DNA from: CAYOWK01 sp964407665
GTDB taxonomy: Bacteria; Pseudomonadota; Alphaproteobacteria; Caulobacterales; Hyphomonadaceae
NCBI GenBank assembly: GCA_964407665.1
Contig: CAYOWK010000002.1
Location: 1 to 64,000 of the forward strand
Direction: 5' to 3'
Length of the DNA: 64,000 nt
Shown: positions 1 through 8,255 of the stretch, in pieces
How the letters are laid out: the number at the start of each line of letters is the position of its first letter
Numbering within the stretch: the stretch's first letter is position 1
The notes under the pieces: generated by a model
What the model saw: the letters and a program-made list of their open reading frames with translations, nothing else
The model's database searches: none
Told to the model about the DNA's origin: nothing
Translations under genes and position numbers: made by a program

Positions 1-547
1 TTTAGACCCACTCCCACATCCCGGACCGCTCGCGCAGAGGGCTTCCGATCCCCCTGGACACTCCGGTTCCATACCCGAAGCCAGATTTTCATGAGGCGTG
101 GCGGGCTCCCTCCCGCCCTTCGCTTCCGCTTCGGGCGTTCGTCGTTCGAAACGCTCATCGCGTTTCGTTCGCTACGCTCGCCACTCCTCACCCACGCCGA
201 CCGGCGCCTGTCGTTCGTTGGCTTCGGAGCGCTACCGAACCCTCCCATGACAGGCGCGAGGGGAGTTTAGGGGCGCCAGAGTCCTGTGGGATGAAAAAGG
301 CTGGAGCCAGCATTCTGGAAACCGCCCGCAGGGCCGTGGTCCTCGCGGCTGCGAGGATCCAGACTTTCAAAATCATGCATCCGGTCAGGGTGTTAAGTCT
401 GGACCCCCGCCTGTGCGAGGGAAGCCGACACGTGCGTGTCCGCTTCCAGACCGCGCCCGATGTTCCGCCGGATCCATGCGCGACTATCCCGCATAGTTAC
501 GGGCGGCAGGACGTTGCGGGACGTCCGTCACACCGGCGCGCGCTGGA
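1..547. other. Intergenic region, no gene supported; several short inverted repeats
   Basis: I see no convincing coding sequence here on either strand; the open frames lack a recognisable product or family signature. The stretch is rich in small dyads: an 8-bp stem at 147-167 (CGAAACGC / GCGTTTCG), a 6-bp stem at 341-356 (CCTCGC / GCGAGG), an 8-bp inverted repeat at 359-402 (CCAGACTT / AAGTCTGG), and a 6-bp stem at 509-526 (GGACGT / ACGTCC). The last one lies just past the stop of the minus-strand chemoreceptor gene and could end its transcript, although no T-tract follows. A structured RNA around 290-402 is possible, but I recognise no family. Confidence 0.4.
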
Positions 548-2056
548 TCAGGAAACCAGCGCCTTCATGTCGCTGCGGACCGACTTCGCGAGGTCGGCGG
601 CGCCGAGCGAGGCGTGGGCGATCGATCCGATGTTGCGGTTGATATCCGCAACCGCGCCTGCCGCCGCCTGCATCGTCCGGGAGATCTCGCCCGTCGCCGA
701 GGATTGCTGCGTTACGGCCGAGACGACGCTCGAAATTCCATCCGAGATTTCCGTGACGGCGGACTGGATGGCGCTGAGGCCCTGAGCAGCATCGCTTGCG
801 ACCGCCTGAATGCCCTGGATCTCGGTCGAGATCGTGCGCGTGGCCGAGCTGACCTGAGCGGCCAGTTGCTTGACCTCCGAGGCCACCACTGCAAAGCCGC
901 GTCCGGCTTCGCCAGCGCGGGCTGACTCGATCGTGGCGTTCAGGGCGAGCAGGTTGATCTGCGAGGCGATGTCGTCGATCAGCTTGATGATCCCTGACAT
1001 CTGCGCCGCCTTGTGGGTCAGGGCGCTGGTCGATTCGTCGACGGACCGGGCGACGCCACGAGCCCGTTCGGCAGACTGCTGGGAAGCGGTGGCGCTGGTC
1101 GAGATTTCGCTGATCGACGCGTTCAGCTCCTCCGCAGCCGCAGCCACATTCTGGATGGTCGCCGAGGCTTCCTCGGCAGCGCTGGCGACGCCGCTGGCCT
1201 GAGCCGAGACCCCGCTGACATTCTCGGCGATGCCGTTCAGGGACGTGTCGATCGTCTCCGACAGCTTTGCGTTGCGTTCCACCATGTCCGTGATGTCGGT
1301 GGCATACTTGACGATCTTGATGGTGCGGCCGTCGGGATCGCGGATGGGATTGTAGGTCGCCTGGATCCAGACCTTGCGCCCGTCGCGACGCAACCGGCAA
1401 AAGGAGTCGGAGACGAATTCGCCGGCCGCCAGTCGCTGCCAGAACTGCCTGTAGGCGTCGGATGCGGCATAGGCCGGATCGACGAACATGCGGTGGTGCT
1501 TTCCGCGCACACCTTCGAGCGTATAGCCCGTCACGTCGAGGAAGTTCCGGTTCGCACTTAGAATCGTTCCGTCGAGCGAAAATTCGATGACGCCGTTGGA
1601 GCGGTGGACGGCCTCGATCTGGCCCTGATCATCCATGGCCTTCAGTTTTGCCTGCGTGATATCCGTCGCAAACTTCACGACCCGGACCACGCGATTGGCG
1701 CTGTCGAAGACGGGGTTGTAGGAGGCCTGCAGCCAGACTTCGCGGCCGCCCTTTGCGATGCGCTTGAACTCTGCGGCGACGAATTCGCCCTTGCGCAGGT
1801 TGCTCCAGAAAGCAGCGTAGACCGGCGAGGCCGCGTAGGCAGGCTCGACGAACTGGCGGTGATGCTTGCTGACGATCTCGCTGAGCGCGTAGCCCATGGT
1901 CCGGCAGAAGTTCTCGTTGGCGTTGAGGATCACGCCATCGGGGGAGAACTCAATGACCGCCATGACGCGGTTCAGGGCGATGAACTGGCCTTCCTTGTCG
2001 GCCCCTTTCTGGCTCGTCGACGAATTGCGCGCGCCAGATTTCGTCACTGTTGCCAT
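548..2056 (-). CDS. Soluble methyl-accepting chemotaxis protein with two PAS domains
   Basis: A 502-residue cytoplasmic chemoreceptor. Two consecutive PAS/PAC units occupy about residues 25-140 and 145-260, each ending in the typical VVKFATDIT / IVKYATDIT segment. A chemoreceptor signalling domain follows, with the conserved hairpin tip near IASQINLLALNATIESARAG. There is no transmembrane segment, so the sensed signal is probably internal (redox, gas or a cofactor-bound ligand), as in BdlA-type receptors. No CheR-binding pentapeptide is visible at the C-terminus. It should act on CheA/CheW, which are not encoded in the window. The ATG at 2056 is the only plausible start before the first PAS. 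It is divergent from glyQ. Confidence 0.93.
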   Translation of the reverse strand: MATVTKSGARNSSTSQKGADKEGQFIALNRVMAVIEFSPDGVILNANENFCRTMGYALSEIVSKHHRQFVEPAYAASPVYAAFWSNLRKGEFVAAEFKRIAKGGREVWLQASYNPVFDSANRVVRVVKFATDITQAKLKAMDDQGQIEAVHRSNGVIEFSLDGTILSANRNFLDVTGYTLEGVRGKHHRMFVDPAYAASDAYRQFWQRLAAGEFVSDSFCRLRRDGRKVWIQATYNPIRDPDGRTIKIVKYATDITDMVERNAKLSETIDTSLNGIAENVSGVSAQASGVASAAEEASATIQNVAAAAEELNASISEISTSATASQQSAERARGVARSVDESTSALTHKAAQMSGIIKLIDDIASQINLLALNATIESARAGEAGRGFAVVASEVKQLAAQVSSATRTISTEIQGIQAVASDAAQGLSAIQSAVTEISDGISSVVSAVTQQSSATGEISRTMQAAAGAVADINRNIGSIAHASLGAADLAKSVRSDMKALVS

Positions 2057-2238
2057 GTCCAGACTGCTCCCCGGAATGATCTAAGCAATCCGCCCCATCC
2101 GTTAACAAAGTGTACCACTGGAGCCACACCCGCCTTGCCATTGGGGGCAGCCAAGCGGGGTCGCAGGAATGCCACCGTCTGGCGCGGCGGCCATTCCCGG
2201 TTTAAGCGTGCCCCAAGTTCAGCCCCGACAGGACGACC

Positions 2239-3132
2239 ATGGCCGTTTCCGACAGCAAGCCCCGCTGCTTCCAGGACATCATCCTGGAGCTGTCCCGCTA
2301 CTGGGCGTCCAAGGGGTGCGCGATCCTGCAGCCCTTCGACGTGGAGGTGGGGGCAGGCACGCTGCACCCGGCGACGACGCTGCGCGCTCTGGGGCCGAAG
2401 CCCTGGTTTGCAGCGTATCCGCAGCCCTCGCGCCGTCCCAAGGACGGGCGCTATGGCGAGAACCCCAACCGGCTGCAGCACTATTACCAGTATCAGGTGA
2501 TCCTGAAGCCGAACCCGATCGACATCCAGGACCTCTATCTGGAGAGCCTCTATCGCATCGGCATCGACCCGAAGGTCCACGACATCCGCTTTGTCGAGGA
2601 CGACTGGGAGAACCCGACCGTGGGCGCGTGGGGCCTTGGCTGGGAGGTCTGGTGCGACGGGATGGAGGTCTCGCAGTTCACATACTTCCAGCAGGTCGGC
2701 GGGCTCGATGTGCGGCCTGTGTCGGGCGAGCTGACTTACGGGCTTGAGCGGCTGGCGATGTACGTGTTCGGCGTGGACCGGGTGTACGATCTGCCGTTCA
2801 ATGATCCGGACAGCGCCTATCCGCTGTCCTATGGCGATGTGTTCCTCGAGAACGAGAGGCAGCAGTCCGCCTACAATTTCGAGCATGCCGATGTGGACGT
2901 GCTGCAGCGCTGGTTCTCGGATTGCGAGATGGTCTGCAAGAACCTGCTGTCTAAGAACCTGCCGCTGCCGGCCTACGAGCAGGCGCTGAAGGCCTCGCAC
3001 ATCTTCAACCTGCTCGACGCGCGCGGCGTGATCTCGCCCACGGAGCGCCAGAGTTTCATCGGCCGCGTGAGGGATCTCGCGAAGGGTTCGGCTGAGGCGT
3101 GGGAACGCAGCCAGTCACACTTGCCCGCATGA
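2239..3132 (+). CDS. glyQ: Glycyl-tRNA synthetase alpha subunit
   Basis: A 297-residue alpha subunit of the bacterial alpha2beta2 class II glycyl-tRNA synthetase, which catalyses glycine activation in the cytoplasm. It begins CFQDIILELSRYWASKGCAI, as expected for GlyQ, and has full family length with the conserved block GRYGENPNRLQHYYQYQVI. An AGGA Shine-Dalgarno sits 7 bases before the ATG. The partner beta subunit (glyS), often adjacent, is not encoded downstream in this window; the next gene is an unrelated lipoprotein hydrolase. Confidence 0.97.
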   Translation: MAVSDSKPRCFQDIILELSRYWASKGCAILQPFDVEVGAGTLHPATTLRALGPKPWFAAYPQPSRRPKDGRYGENPNRLQHYYQYQVILKPNPIDIQDLYLESLYRIGIDPKVHDIRFVEDDWENPTVGAWGLGWEVWCDGMEVSQFTYFQQVGGLDVRPVSGELTYGLERLAMYVFGVDRVYDLPFNDPDSAYPLSYGDVFLENERQQSAYNFEHADVDVLQRWFSDCEMVCKNLLSKNLPLPAYEQALKASHIFNLLDARGVISPTERQSFIGRVRDLAKGSAEAWERSQSHLPA

Positions 3133-3191
3133 CAACCGGGGGCATATCGTTGCGGACCTGCGTTCGAACGCGCCTCACCGGGACCCGTGAA

Positions 3192-4148
3192 ATGAAATCG
3201 ACAAAAGTGCGGATCGTCGTTGCGGCCGCCGCTGCAGTCCTGGTCTCCGGCTGCGCTCTCGTCATCGACGAAGGAACGGCCTTTGCGCCGCAGCCCTTCG
3301 ATCCTTCTCTGGCCGCCAGCAGCGGCGAGACAATCCGGGGCGAGACCATCCTGAAGGGGGCTGACCCCAACTGGCGATGGGCGTTTGGATCGGGCGGTGA
3401 CAAGGGCGAGCTTCGCGGCGATCCGGCGACGTTTGCCGCCGCCACGATCCAGCATGGCCGTCAGCCTGCCGGTGGAGGCGAGGTCGCCTGGTCCCTTCTG
3501 ACGCGTCCGGGAGCCGATCGGCCACTGATCGTGTTCTGCGGCGGAAACGCATCCACCCGGCAGAACAGCGGCTTTGTCTATTCGGCGATCTCGCTGCCGT
3601 ATGGCGACGTCCTGCTGTTCGACTATCCCGGCTCAGGCGAGACCGGCGGCGTCGCCAGCGCCGAGACCTTCGAGGGGCTGCTCAGCGGTCTCATTCCCCT
3701 GATCGAGGAAAAGGCGAAGGGACGCTCGCTGGTTGTGTGGGGACATTCCCTGGGCGGCTTTGTGTGCTCCGAGCTGACAGAGCGGGTTCCGGGCGTGGAC
3801 GGTGTGGTGCTCGAAGCGACGGCGCGGAACGCCGAGGAAGTCGCCGCTGCATTGAAGCCCTGGTTTCTGGGGCCTTTCCTGCAGACGCGCGTCAAGCCCA
3901 GCCTCGCCAGCTATGACAATGTTGACGCCCTGAAAGCGTTCGACGGTCCCATTCTGGTGCTGGGAGCCGAGAACGATCAGACACTGCCGGTCCGGCTCTC
4001 GCGTTCGTTGCAGGCCGCTCTCGCAGCGATCGGCAGGAAGTCGACGTATGTGGAAATTCCGGACAGCGGGCACAACTCGCTGGCCGCTGCGCCCGAATTT
4101 GCGCCGGCCGTGGCGGCGTTGTTTGCGCGAGTTCCCCGAGAGAAGTGA
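3192..4148 (+). CDS. Alpha/beta hydrolase, predicted lipoprotein
   Basis: A 318-residue serine hydrolase. The N-terminus has a lipoprotein signal (VLVSGC, Cys21), so the enzyme is probably anchored on the periplasmic face of a membrane. The fold signature includes the nucleophile elbow GHSLGG near residue 187, a likely acid in ENDQTLP and the catalytic His in SGHNS close to the C-terminus. The substrate is unknown. An upstream in-frame GTG would add 31 residues before the signal peptide, so I chose the ATG at 3192. It follows glyQ by 59 bases and could be co-transcribed. Confidence 0.8.
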   Translation: MKSTKVRIVVAAAAAVLVSGCALVIDEGTAFAPQPFDPSLAASSGETIRGETILKGADPNWRWAFGSGGDKGELRGDPATFAAATIQHGRQPAGGGEVAWSLLTRPGADRPLIVFCGGNASTRQNSGFVYSAISLPYGDVLLFDYPGSGETGGVASAETFEGLLSGLIPLIEEKAKGRSLVVWGHSLGGFVCSELTERVPGVDGVVLEATARNAEEVAAALKPWFLGPFLQTRVKPSLASYDNVDALKAFDGPILVLGAENDQTLPVRLSRSLQAALAAIGRKSTYVEIPDSGHNSLAAAPEFAPAVAALFARVPREK

Positions 4149-4163
4149 TCCGGGCGTTAGAGG

Positions 4164-4529
4164 ATGAAAGCGTCTGCGGGTTACGGCGTCGCGGCGCTGG
4201 TCATTTTTGGGGTCGAGGTCTGCATCGCCCTGTTCGTGAGAGACGCCTTCGTTCGGCCGTATGGCGGTGACGTGCTGGCGGTTGCGTTCGTCTACTGCCT
4301 GCTGCGGGCGGCGACCCCGTTCGGGATGTGGCCTGCGCTGGCGATCACGCTGGCGGTGGCGGGCGCCGTCGAGCTGGCGCAGCTGCTGAACCTGCTCGAC
4401 GCCATCGGGATGCGCGGCAATGCGCTGGTGCGCACGGTTTTGGGCGGGTCGTTCGATCTTCTGGATCTGGTGGCTTACGGTGCGGGCGGCATACTGGTGG
4501 CCGCTGCCGAGTTCGCACGCCAGCGATAA
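4164..4529 (+). CDS. DUF2809-like small membrane protein
   Basis: A 121-residue protein with about four hydrophobic helices spread over its whole length and the segment VELAQLLN followed by GNALVRTVLGGSFDLLDLVAYGAGG, which fits the DUF2809 family of small inner-membrane proteins of unknown function. It starts 16 bases after the preceding hydrolase gene and is probably in the same transcript. No catalytic motif is visible. Confidence 0.7.
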   Translation: MKASAGYGVAALVIFGVEVCIALFVRDAFVRPYGGDVLAVAFVYCLLRAATPFGMWPALAITLAVAGAVELAQLLNLLDAIGMRGNALVRTVLGGSFDLLDLVAYGAGGILVAAAEFARQR

Positions 4530-4628
4530 CAAGTCCGTGCGGCGACGCAGCCTTCCGCCGGGGCGGGCTGGCGGCCTGTCGCGAGGCCGTGTAGTCCTGC
4601 GCATACAGAATAAAAAAGGGGAGATTCC

Positions 4629-5405
4629 ATGAAACGCCTATTCCTTGCAGCCGCTGCCCTGGCGCTGGCTGGCTGCGTGTCCGTCGATGTGCAGGAGACG
4701 GTTGCGCCGTCTGCCGCGACCACCGCGATGCCGATGCCGGAGATCACCATCTACCATCTGGAGAACCGCCGCTCGGAGCGGATCGTCTGGCTGATGGAAG
4801 AGCTGGGCATGCCCTACACGCTGGTGTTCAAGCGCGGCGACCTTGCCGGTTCGATGGCGGAGATCCGCAAGGTGAACCCCGGCATGCCGGTTGCGCCGAC
4901 CGTCACCATTGGCGATCAGGTCGTGACGGAGTCCGGCGCGATCATCGAGACGATCCTGAACCGCTATGCCCCCGGCAAGCTGCGTCCGGCGCTGGATACC
5001 GCTGATTATCCCAACCACATGATCTGGATGCACCACGCCGAGGGTTCGCTCGCCGGCCGCGTCATCGCCGATTACCGCGTCTGGATGATCGCCCCGCCCA
5101 AGGAGCGTTCGCGGCTTGTGGATTCCGAGGCCGAGTACCAGTACGCGGAAGACTATCTCGCGAAGCACAAATGGTTCGGCGGCTCGGAGTTTTCCGCGGC
5201 CGACATCATGATGGTGTTCCCGCTGAATTTCGGGATGGCGCTGAACGTCGTCGACAAGACCCAGTTCCCGAACATCAACGCGTGGAAAGCCCGGATCGAA
5301 GCCCGCCCGGCCTACCAGCGAATGCTGGCCAAGGCCCGTCCGGACGGCATGGTCGGCGCGCTGCCGGCTCTGCCGGCGCATGCGCCTTCGACGCCGCGTC
5401 CCTGA
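4629..5405 (+). CDS. Glutathione S-transferase with an N-terminal lipoprotein signal
   Basis: A 258-residue protein. After a 35-residue leader, it shows a thioredoxin-like GST N-domain (ITIYHLENRRSERIVWLMEE, then the VAPTVTIGDQVVTESGAII region that binds glutathione) and an all-helical C-domain ending near KARIEARPAYQRMLAKA. The leader MKRLFLAAAALALAGC is a textbook lipobox with Cys16, and Val at +2 is compatible with outer-membrane sorting. A GGGGAG ribosome-binding site 6-7 bases before this ATG argues that the leader is translated. The internal ATG at 4728, which would give an ordinary cytoplasmic GST, has no such site. GSTs are normally cytoplasmic, so localisation is the open question. 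Confidence 0.85.
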   Translation: MKRLFLAAAALALAGCVSVDVQETVAPSAATTAMPMPEITIYHLENRRSERIVWLMEELGMPYTLVFKRGDLAGSMAEIRKVNPGMPVAPTVTIGDQVVTESGAIIETILNRYAPGKLRPALDTADYPNHMIWMHHAEGSLAGRVIADYRVWMIAPPKERSRLVDSEAEYQYAEDYLAKHKWFGGSEFSAADIMMVFPLNFGMALNVVDKTQFPNINAWKARIEARPAYQRMLAKARPDGMVGALPALPAHAPSTPRP

Positions 5406-5461
5406 GAAACGCCACGCCCGCTGCGGTAGCGGCGGCGCACGTCACGCGGTAGACCGGCGAC

Positions 5462-5923
5462 ATGAAACGCCTCGCCGGGCTTCTCGCAGTCCTGATCCTC
5501 GCCGCCTGCTCAGCGGGCGGCGAGGATGCTGCGTTCCGGAAAGCCATCCGCGAGGCAAGCGCGGAGGCCAAGGACGCCTTCGAGGACTTCTGGGCGCGCT
5601 ACGAGGCGCCTGCCGAGAACGAATACGATTTCCGGATCAAGATCGACATTCCCGGCGAGGCCCTCTCCGCAGACGAGGGCGGGGGGCTGTGGGTGGAGGA
5701 CGTGGTGCGGTCGGAAGCCGGCTTCACGGCGCGCGCCGCAGCGGTCGCCGGAACGGTCAGCGAAGGCGATAGGGTTTCGTTCGTTGAGGCTGACATCCGC
5801 GACTGGTCGTTTGTTCGCGGCGAGGAACTGATCGGACACTATACGACGCGGGTGATGCTTCCCCGCCTGCCGCCTGATCAGGCGGATGCGCTCAAATCCA
5901 TGTTCGGAGAGAACCCGGACTAG
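5462..5923 (+). CDS. DUF2314 (YegJ-like) lipoprotein
   Basis: A 153-residue protein with a lipoprotein signal (LILAAC, Cys16). The mature part follows the DUF2314 pattern: a helical KDAFEDFWARYEAP segment, then FRIKIDI, GLWVEDVVRSEAGF, a GDRVSF block, the conserved IRDWSF and a C-terminal IGHYTTRVMLPRL. The family is of unknown function. It starts 56 bases after the GST-like lipoprotein gene, suggesting a run of envelope proteins on one transcript. Confidence 0.75.
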   Translation: MKRLAGLLAVLILAACSAGGEDAAFRKAIREASAEAKDAFEDFWARYEAPAENEYDFRIKIDIPGEALSADEGGGLWVEDVVRSEAGFTARAAAVAGTVSEGDRVSFVEADIRDWSFVRGEELIGHYTTRVMLPRLPPDQADALKSMFGENPD

Positions 5924-5956
5924 TCTCAGCCGTTATAGGGACAAGGAGAGCATGCC

Positions 5957-6328
5957 ATGTCGCAAACCCGCATCGTGATCGCCAGCTACCGCCCGAGACG
6001 AGGCAAGGAAGACATCCTGCTAAGCGAAGTCCGCGACCATCACCAGCTGCTTCGTTCGGAAGGGCTGGCGACCGATCGCGAGCCCATCGTCATGCTGTCG
6101 GCAGACGGATCGATCCTCGAAGTTTTCGAGTGGGCGTCCGTTGCCGCCATTGCCGAGGCTCATGCCAATCCGAGGGTGCAGGCGATGTGGGCGCGGTTCG
6201 AGGCGTGCTGCACCTATGGGACTCTCGGCGACCTGCCGGAGTCCGGCGCGCTGTTCGCGGAGTTTGCACCCGTCGACCTGACACTGGCAGCGCCGCTGCA
6301 GCCGACACCGGACAACCGCGAAGAATAG
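5957..6328 (+). CDS. Small protein, probable dimeric alpha/beta-barrel fold
   Basis: A 123-residue cytoplasmic protein with an AAGGAGAG ribosome-binding site before its ATG. The layout (IVIASYRPRRGKEDILLSEVRDHHQLLRSEG, then ILEVFEWAS, then a helix with NPRVQAMWARFEACC) resembles small ferredoxin-like dimeric barrels of the antibiotic-biosynthesis-monooxygenase type. No family assignment is firm and the function is unknown. It ends directly against the convergent outer-membrane protein gene. Confidence 0.65.
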   Translation: MSQTRIVIASYRPRRGKEDILLSEVRDHHQLLRSEGLATDREPIVMLSADGSILEVFEWASVAAIAEAHANPRVQAMWARFEACCTYGTLGDLPESGALFAEFAPVDLTLAAPLQPTPDNREE

Positions 6329-7198
6329 TCAGAACGACTTCGACACGCCGACGCTGGCGAAGACGTCCTCGGCGTCGCGGCCCGCTGTGCCGCCGCCGGA
6401 GAGCGTGACGGCGAAACCGGCGGGCGCAAACAGCGTGACCCCTGCAGACAGTTCCGCCCACCCGGCGCCTTCATCCGAACCCGACACCGGACGCGACTGG
6501 CTGGTGCGTCCGCCCAGCGTGAAGGCGCTGGCTGCTTCGTTGGAGGCGTAGACGGCAGACGCGTCGGCGAAGAGGTTGATCCACTGTGCGGGCGCTACGG
6601 AGACCGTCAGGCCCGCAGAGGCGCTTGTGCCCGAGGCCTCGCTGTCGACCGCCAGGCCGCCTCCGGGCGATCCCGCGAGCGATGCTGTCGTTTCGGTTTC
6701 CACACGGTCCCAGCCGGCGCGGGCGTGCGGCGTGACGGAGACACCATCGAACTGGAACGCATGCGCGACGCCCAGCGAGACAGATGACGAGGTCGTCTGT
6801 CCATCAACGAGAACGGTGCGGCCGCGAAGCGAGGGCGGAGCATCCGGGCCGGCTATCGTTTCGCCGTCCAGGTCCTGGCGCGACAGGCTGGCCGTAACAT
6901 CGAAGGTCCAGTTGTCCATGAACCACCCGGCCCAGGCCGAGCCGGTTGCGCCGCGGCCATCCGAGGGCGATTCGAAGTCCTCGCCCTGGGACGCGCCATC
7001 CGTGCTGGCGATGCTGCCGCCAACGAACCAGTCCGGAGCGCCATACTCGATGGAGGCGCCGATGGAGCCGGAGTCGAGATCGAGGTCTTCGGTCCGGGCG
7101 TAACTGCCGGTCAGCCCAAGTGTCCACACGGACGACTGGGGTTCGGGTTCGCCTGCGCCGATCGAGGCGACGGCTGCAACAAGAAAGGCAAGGCTCAT
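6329..7198 (-). CDS. Autotransporter-like outer-membrane beta-barrel protein
   Basis: A 289-residue secreted protein: a hydrophobic signal peptide (about residues 1-16), then Gly/Ser/Asp-rich amphipathic strands (WTLGLTGSYART, YGAPDWFVGGSIAS, WAGWFMDNWTFDVTASLSRQ) and a C-terminal strand ending in Phe (FASVGVSKSF), the signature for Bam-dependent barrel insertion. It matches a stand-alone autotransporter beta-domain with no long passenger. The role is unknown. Confidence 0.75.
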   Translation of the reverse strand: MSLAFLVAAVASIGAGEPEPQSSVWTLGLTGSYARTEDLDLDSGSIGASIEYGAPDWFVGGSIASTDGASQGEDFESPSDGRGATGSAWAGWFMDNWTFDVTASLSRQDLDGETIAGPDAPPSLRGRTVLVDGQTTSSSVSLGVAHAFQFDGVSVTPHARAGWDRVETETTASLAGSPGGGLAVDSEASGTSASAGLTVSVAPAQWINLFADASAVYASNEAASAFTLGGRTSQSRPVSGSDEGAGWAELSAGVTLFAPAGFAVTLSGGGTAGRDAEDVFASVGVSKSF

Positions 7199-7312
7199 GT
7201 GGGGTCCCCGGACGCGATACGCCTGAGACCTGAAGCTGGAGCACTCGTGTGAGCGCCTGATTGCGGCTGTGAAAGGCCGCGTTTCGGATTGTAACGGCCA
7301 GAGCCGATCGCG

Positions 7313-8248
7313 TCAGCGGTCTTGCGCGGTTTCCGCGAGAACCCAGCGGATTTCCTGTTCAACGAGGTTGGGCCGCGCGTGGTGCGGCATGTGACCGGCG
7401 TTCTCCACGATGATAAGGTGCTGGTTCGAGAAGGCCGGTTTGTCGGGGTCGGCGTTCTGGGCGATGGGCGCAATCTTGTCCTGACGGCCGGCGAGAACCG
7501 AGACCGGCATGGTGATCTCGCCATAGCGCGGCGCCTGCTCGCGCAGGCCCGGCAGCAGGCCGGTGAAATCCTTCGAGCTGGCGCGGACCTGCGAGGGTCG
7601 CATGGCGAGGCTGACATCGGAGGCCTCGAAATAGCCCTCGGGGACGGGCTGGGGGTCGAAGACACGGTTGGCCAGCGAGTTGCGGGCGAAGCTGTCGTTG
7701 AGGGGCCAGCTGAGGGTCGAGACGATCTCGCCGACAACGGGCGTTGCCTGGAGCGAGAAGAAGAAGGGCGTGCCGCCCTCCCACGGGTGGCTGGCGGGTG
7801 CGAGGAGCACCAGGCCGGAGATCAGGTCGGGATGGTCGAGCGCCAGACGCAGCGCGACCGCTCCACCGTAGGAGTGAGCCACGATGACGGGCTTCTTCAG
7901 GCCGGTTGCGCGGATGACCTCGGCCGCCGTCTCTGACTGCACGGCCAGGTCACTCGCGTTCGACGGGCGCCGTGTCGACCGGCCCATGCCGGGGCGGTCA
8001 TAGGCAGTAAGGTGGTAGGCGTCTGCAAGGACAGGCGAGAGCGAGACCTCGAACTCCTGAAGGTGCGAGGTGGAGCCGTGGATCATCAGGATGTCCGGGC
8101 CGGCGCTGTTGCCCCACGTTTTTGCGTAGATGTCTCCGCCCGTGCTCTCGATGCGCCTGCCACCCTCCAGTGGCGCCGGTTTCGCTACGCAGGCAGCCAG
8201 GCTTGCGGCGAGCGCGATTGCAGTGAGGAGACGGGCGGCGGTTTTCAT
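7313..8248 (-). CDS. Alpha/beta hydrolase, predicted lipoprotein
   Basis: A 311-residue hydrolase with a lipoprotein signal (SLAAC, Cys20). Core motifs: oxyanion segment ILMIHGSTSH, YDRPGMGRS, nucleophile elbow AHSYGG and catalytic His in ENAGHMPHH. It fits the broad haloalkane-dehalogenase / epoxide-hydrolase / lipase superfamily; the substrate cannot be told. It starts 7 bases after the stop of the enoyl-CoA hydratase-like gene on the same strand, so the two are probably co-transcribed. Confidence 0.82.
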   Translation of the reverse strand: MKTAARLLTAIALAASLAACVAKPAPLEGGRRIESTGGDIYAKTWGNSAGPDILMIHGSTSHLQEFEVSLSPVLADAYHLTAYDRPGMGRSTRRPSNASDLAVQSETAAEVIRATGLKKPVIVAHSYGGAVALRLALDHPDLISGLVLLAPASHPWEGGTPFFFSLQATPVVGEIVSTLSWPLNDSFARNSLANRVFDPQPVPEGYFEASDVSLAMRPSQVRASSKDFTGLLPGLREQAPRYGEITMPVSVLAGRQDKIAPIAQNADPDKPAFSNQHLIIVENAGHMPHHARPNLVEQEIRWVLAETAQDR

Positions 8249-8255
8249 GAAGCAA

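Noticed and set aside
2101..2106. GTTAAC near the chemoreceptor and glyQ starts as a CtrA site
   Set aside because: Only a half-site is present; the second TTAA at the required spacing is missing.
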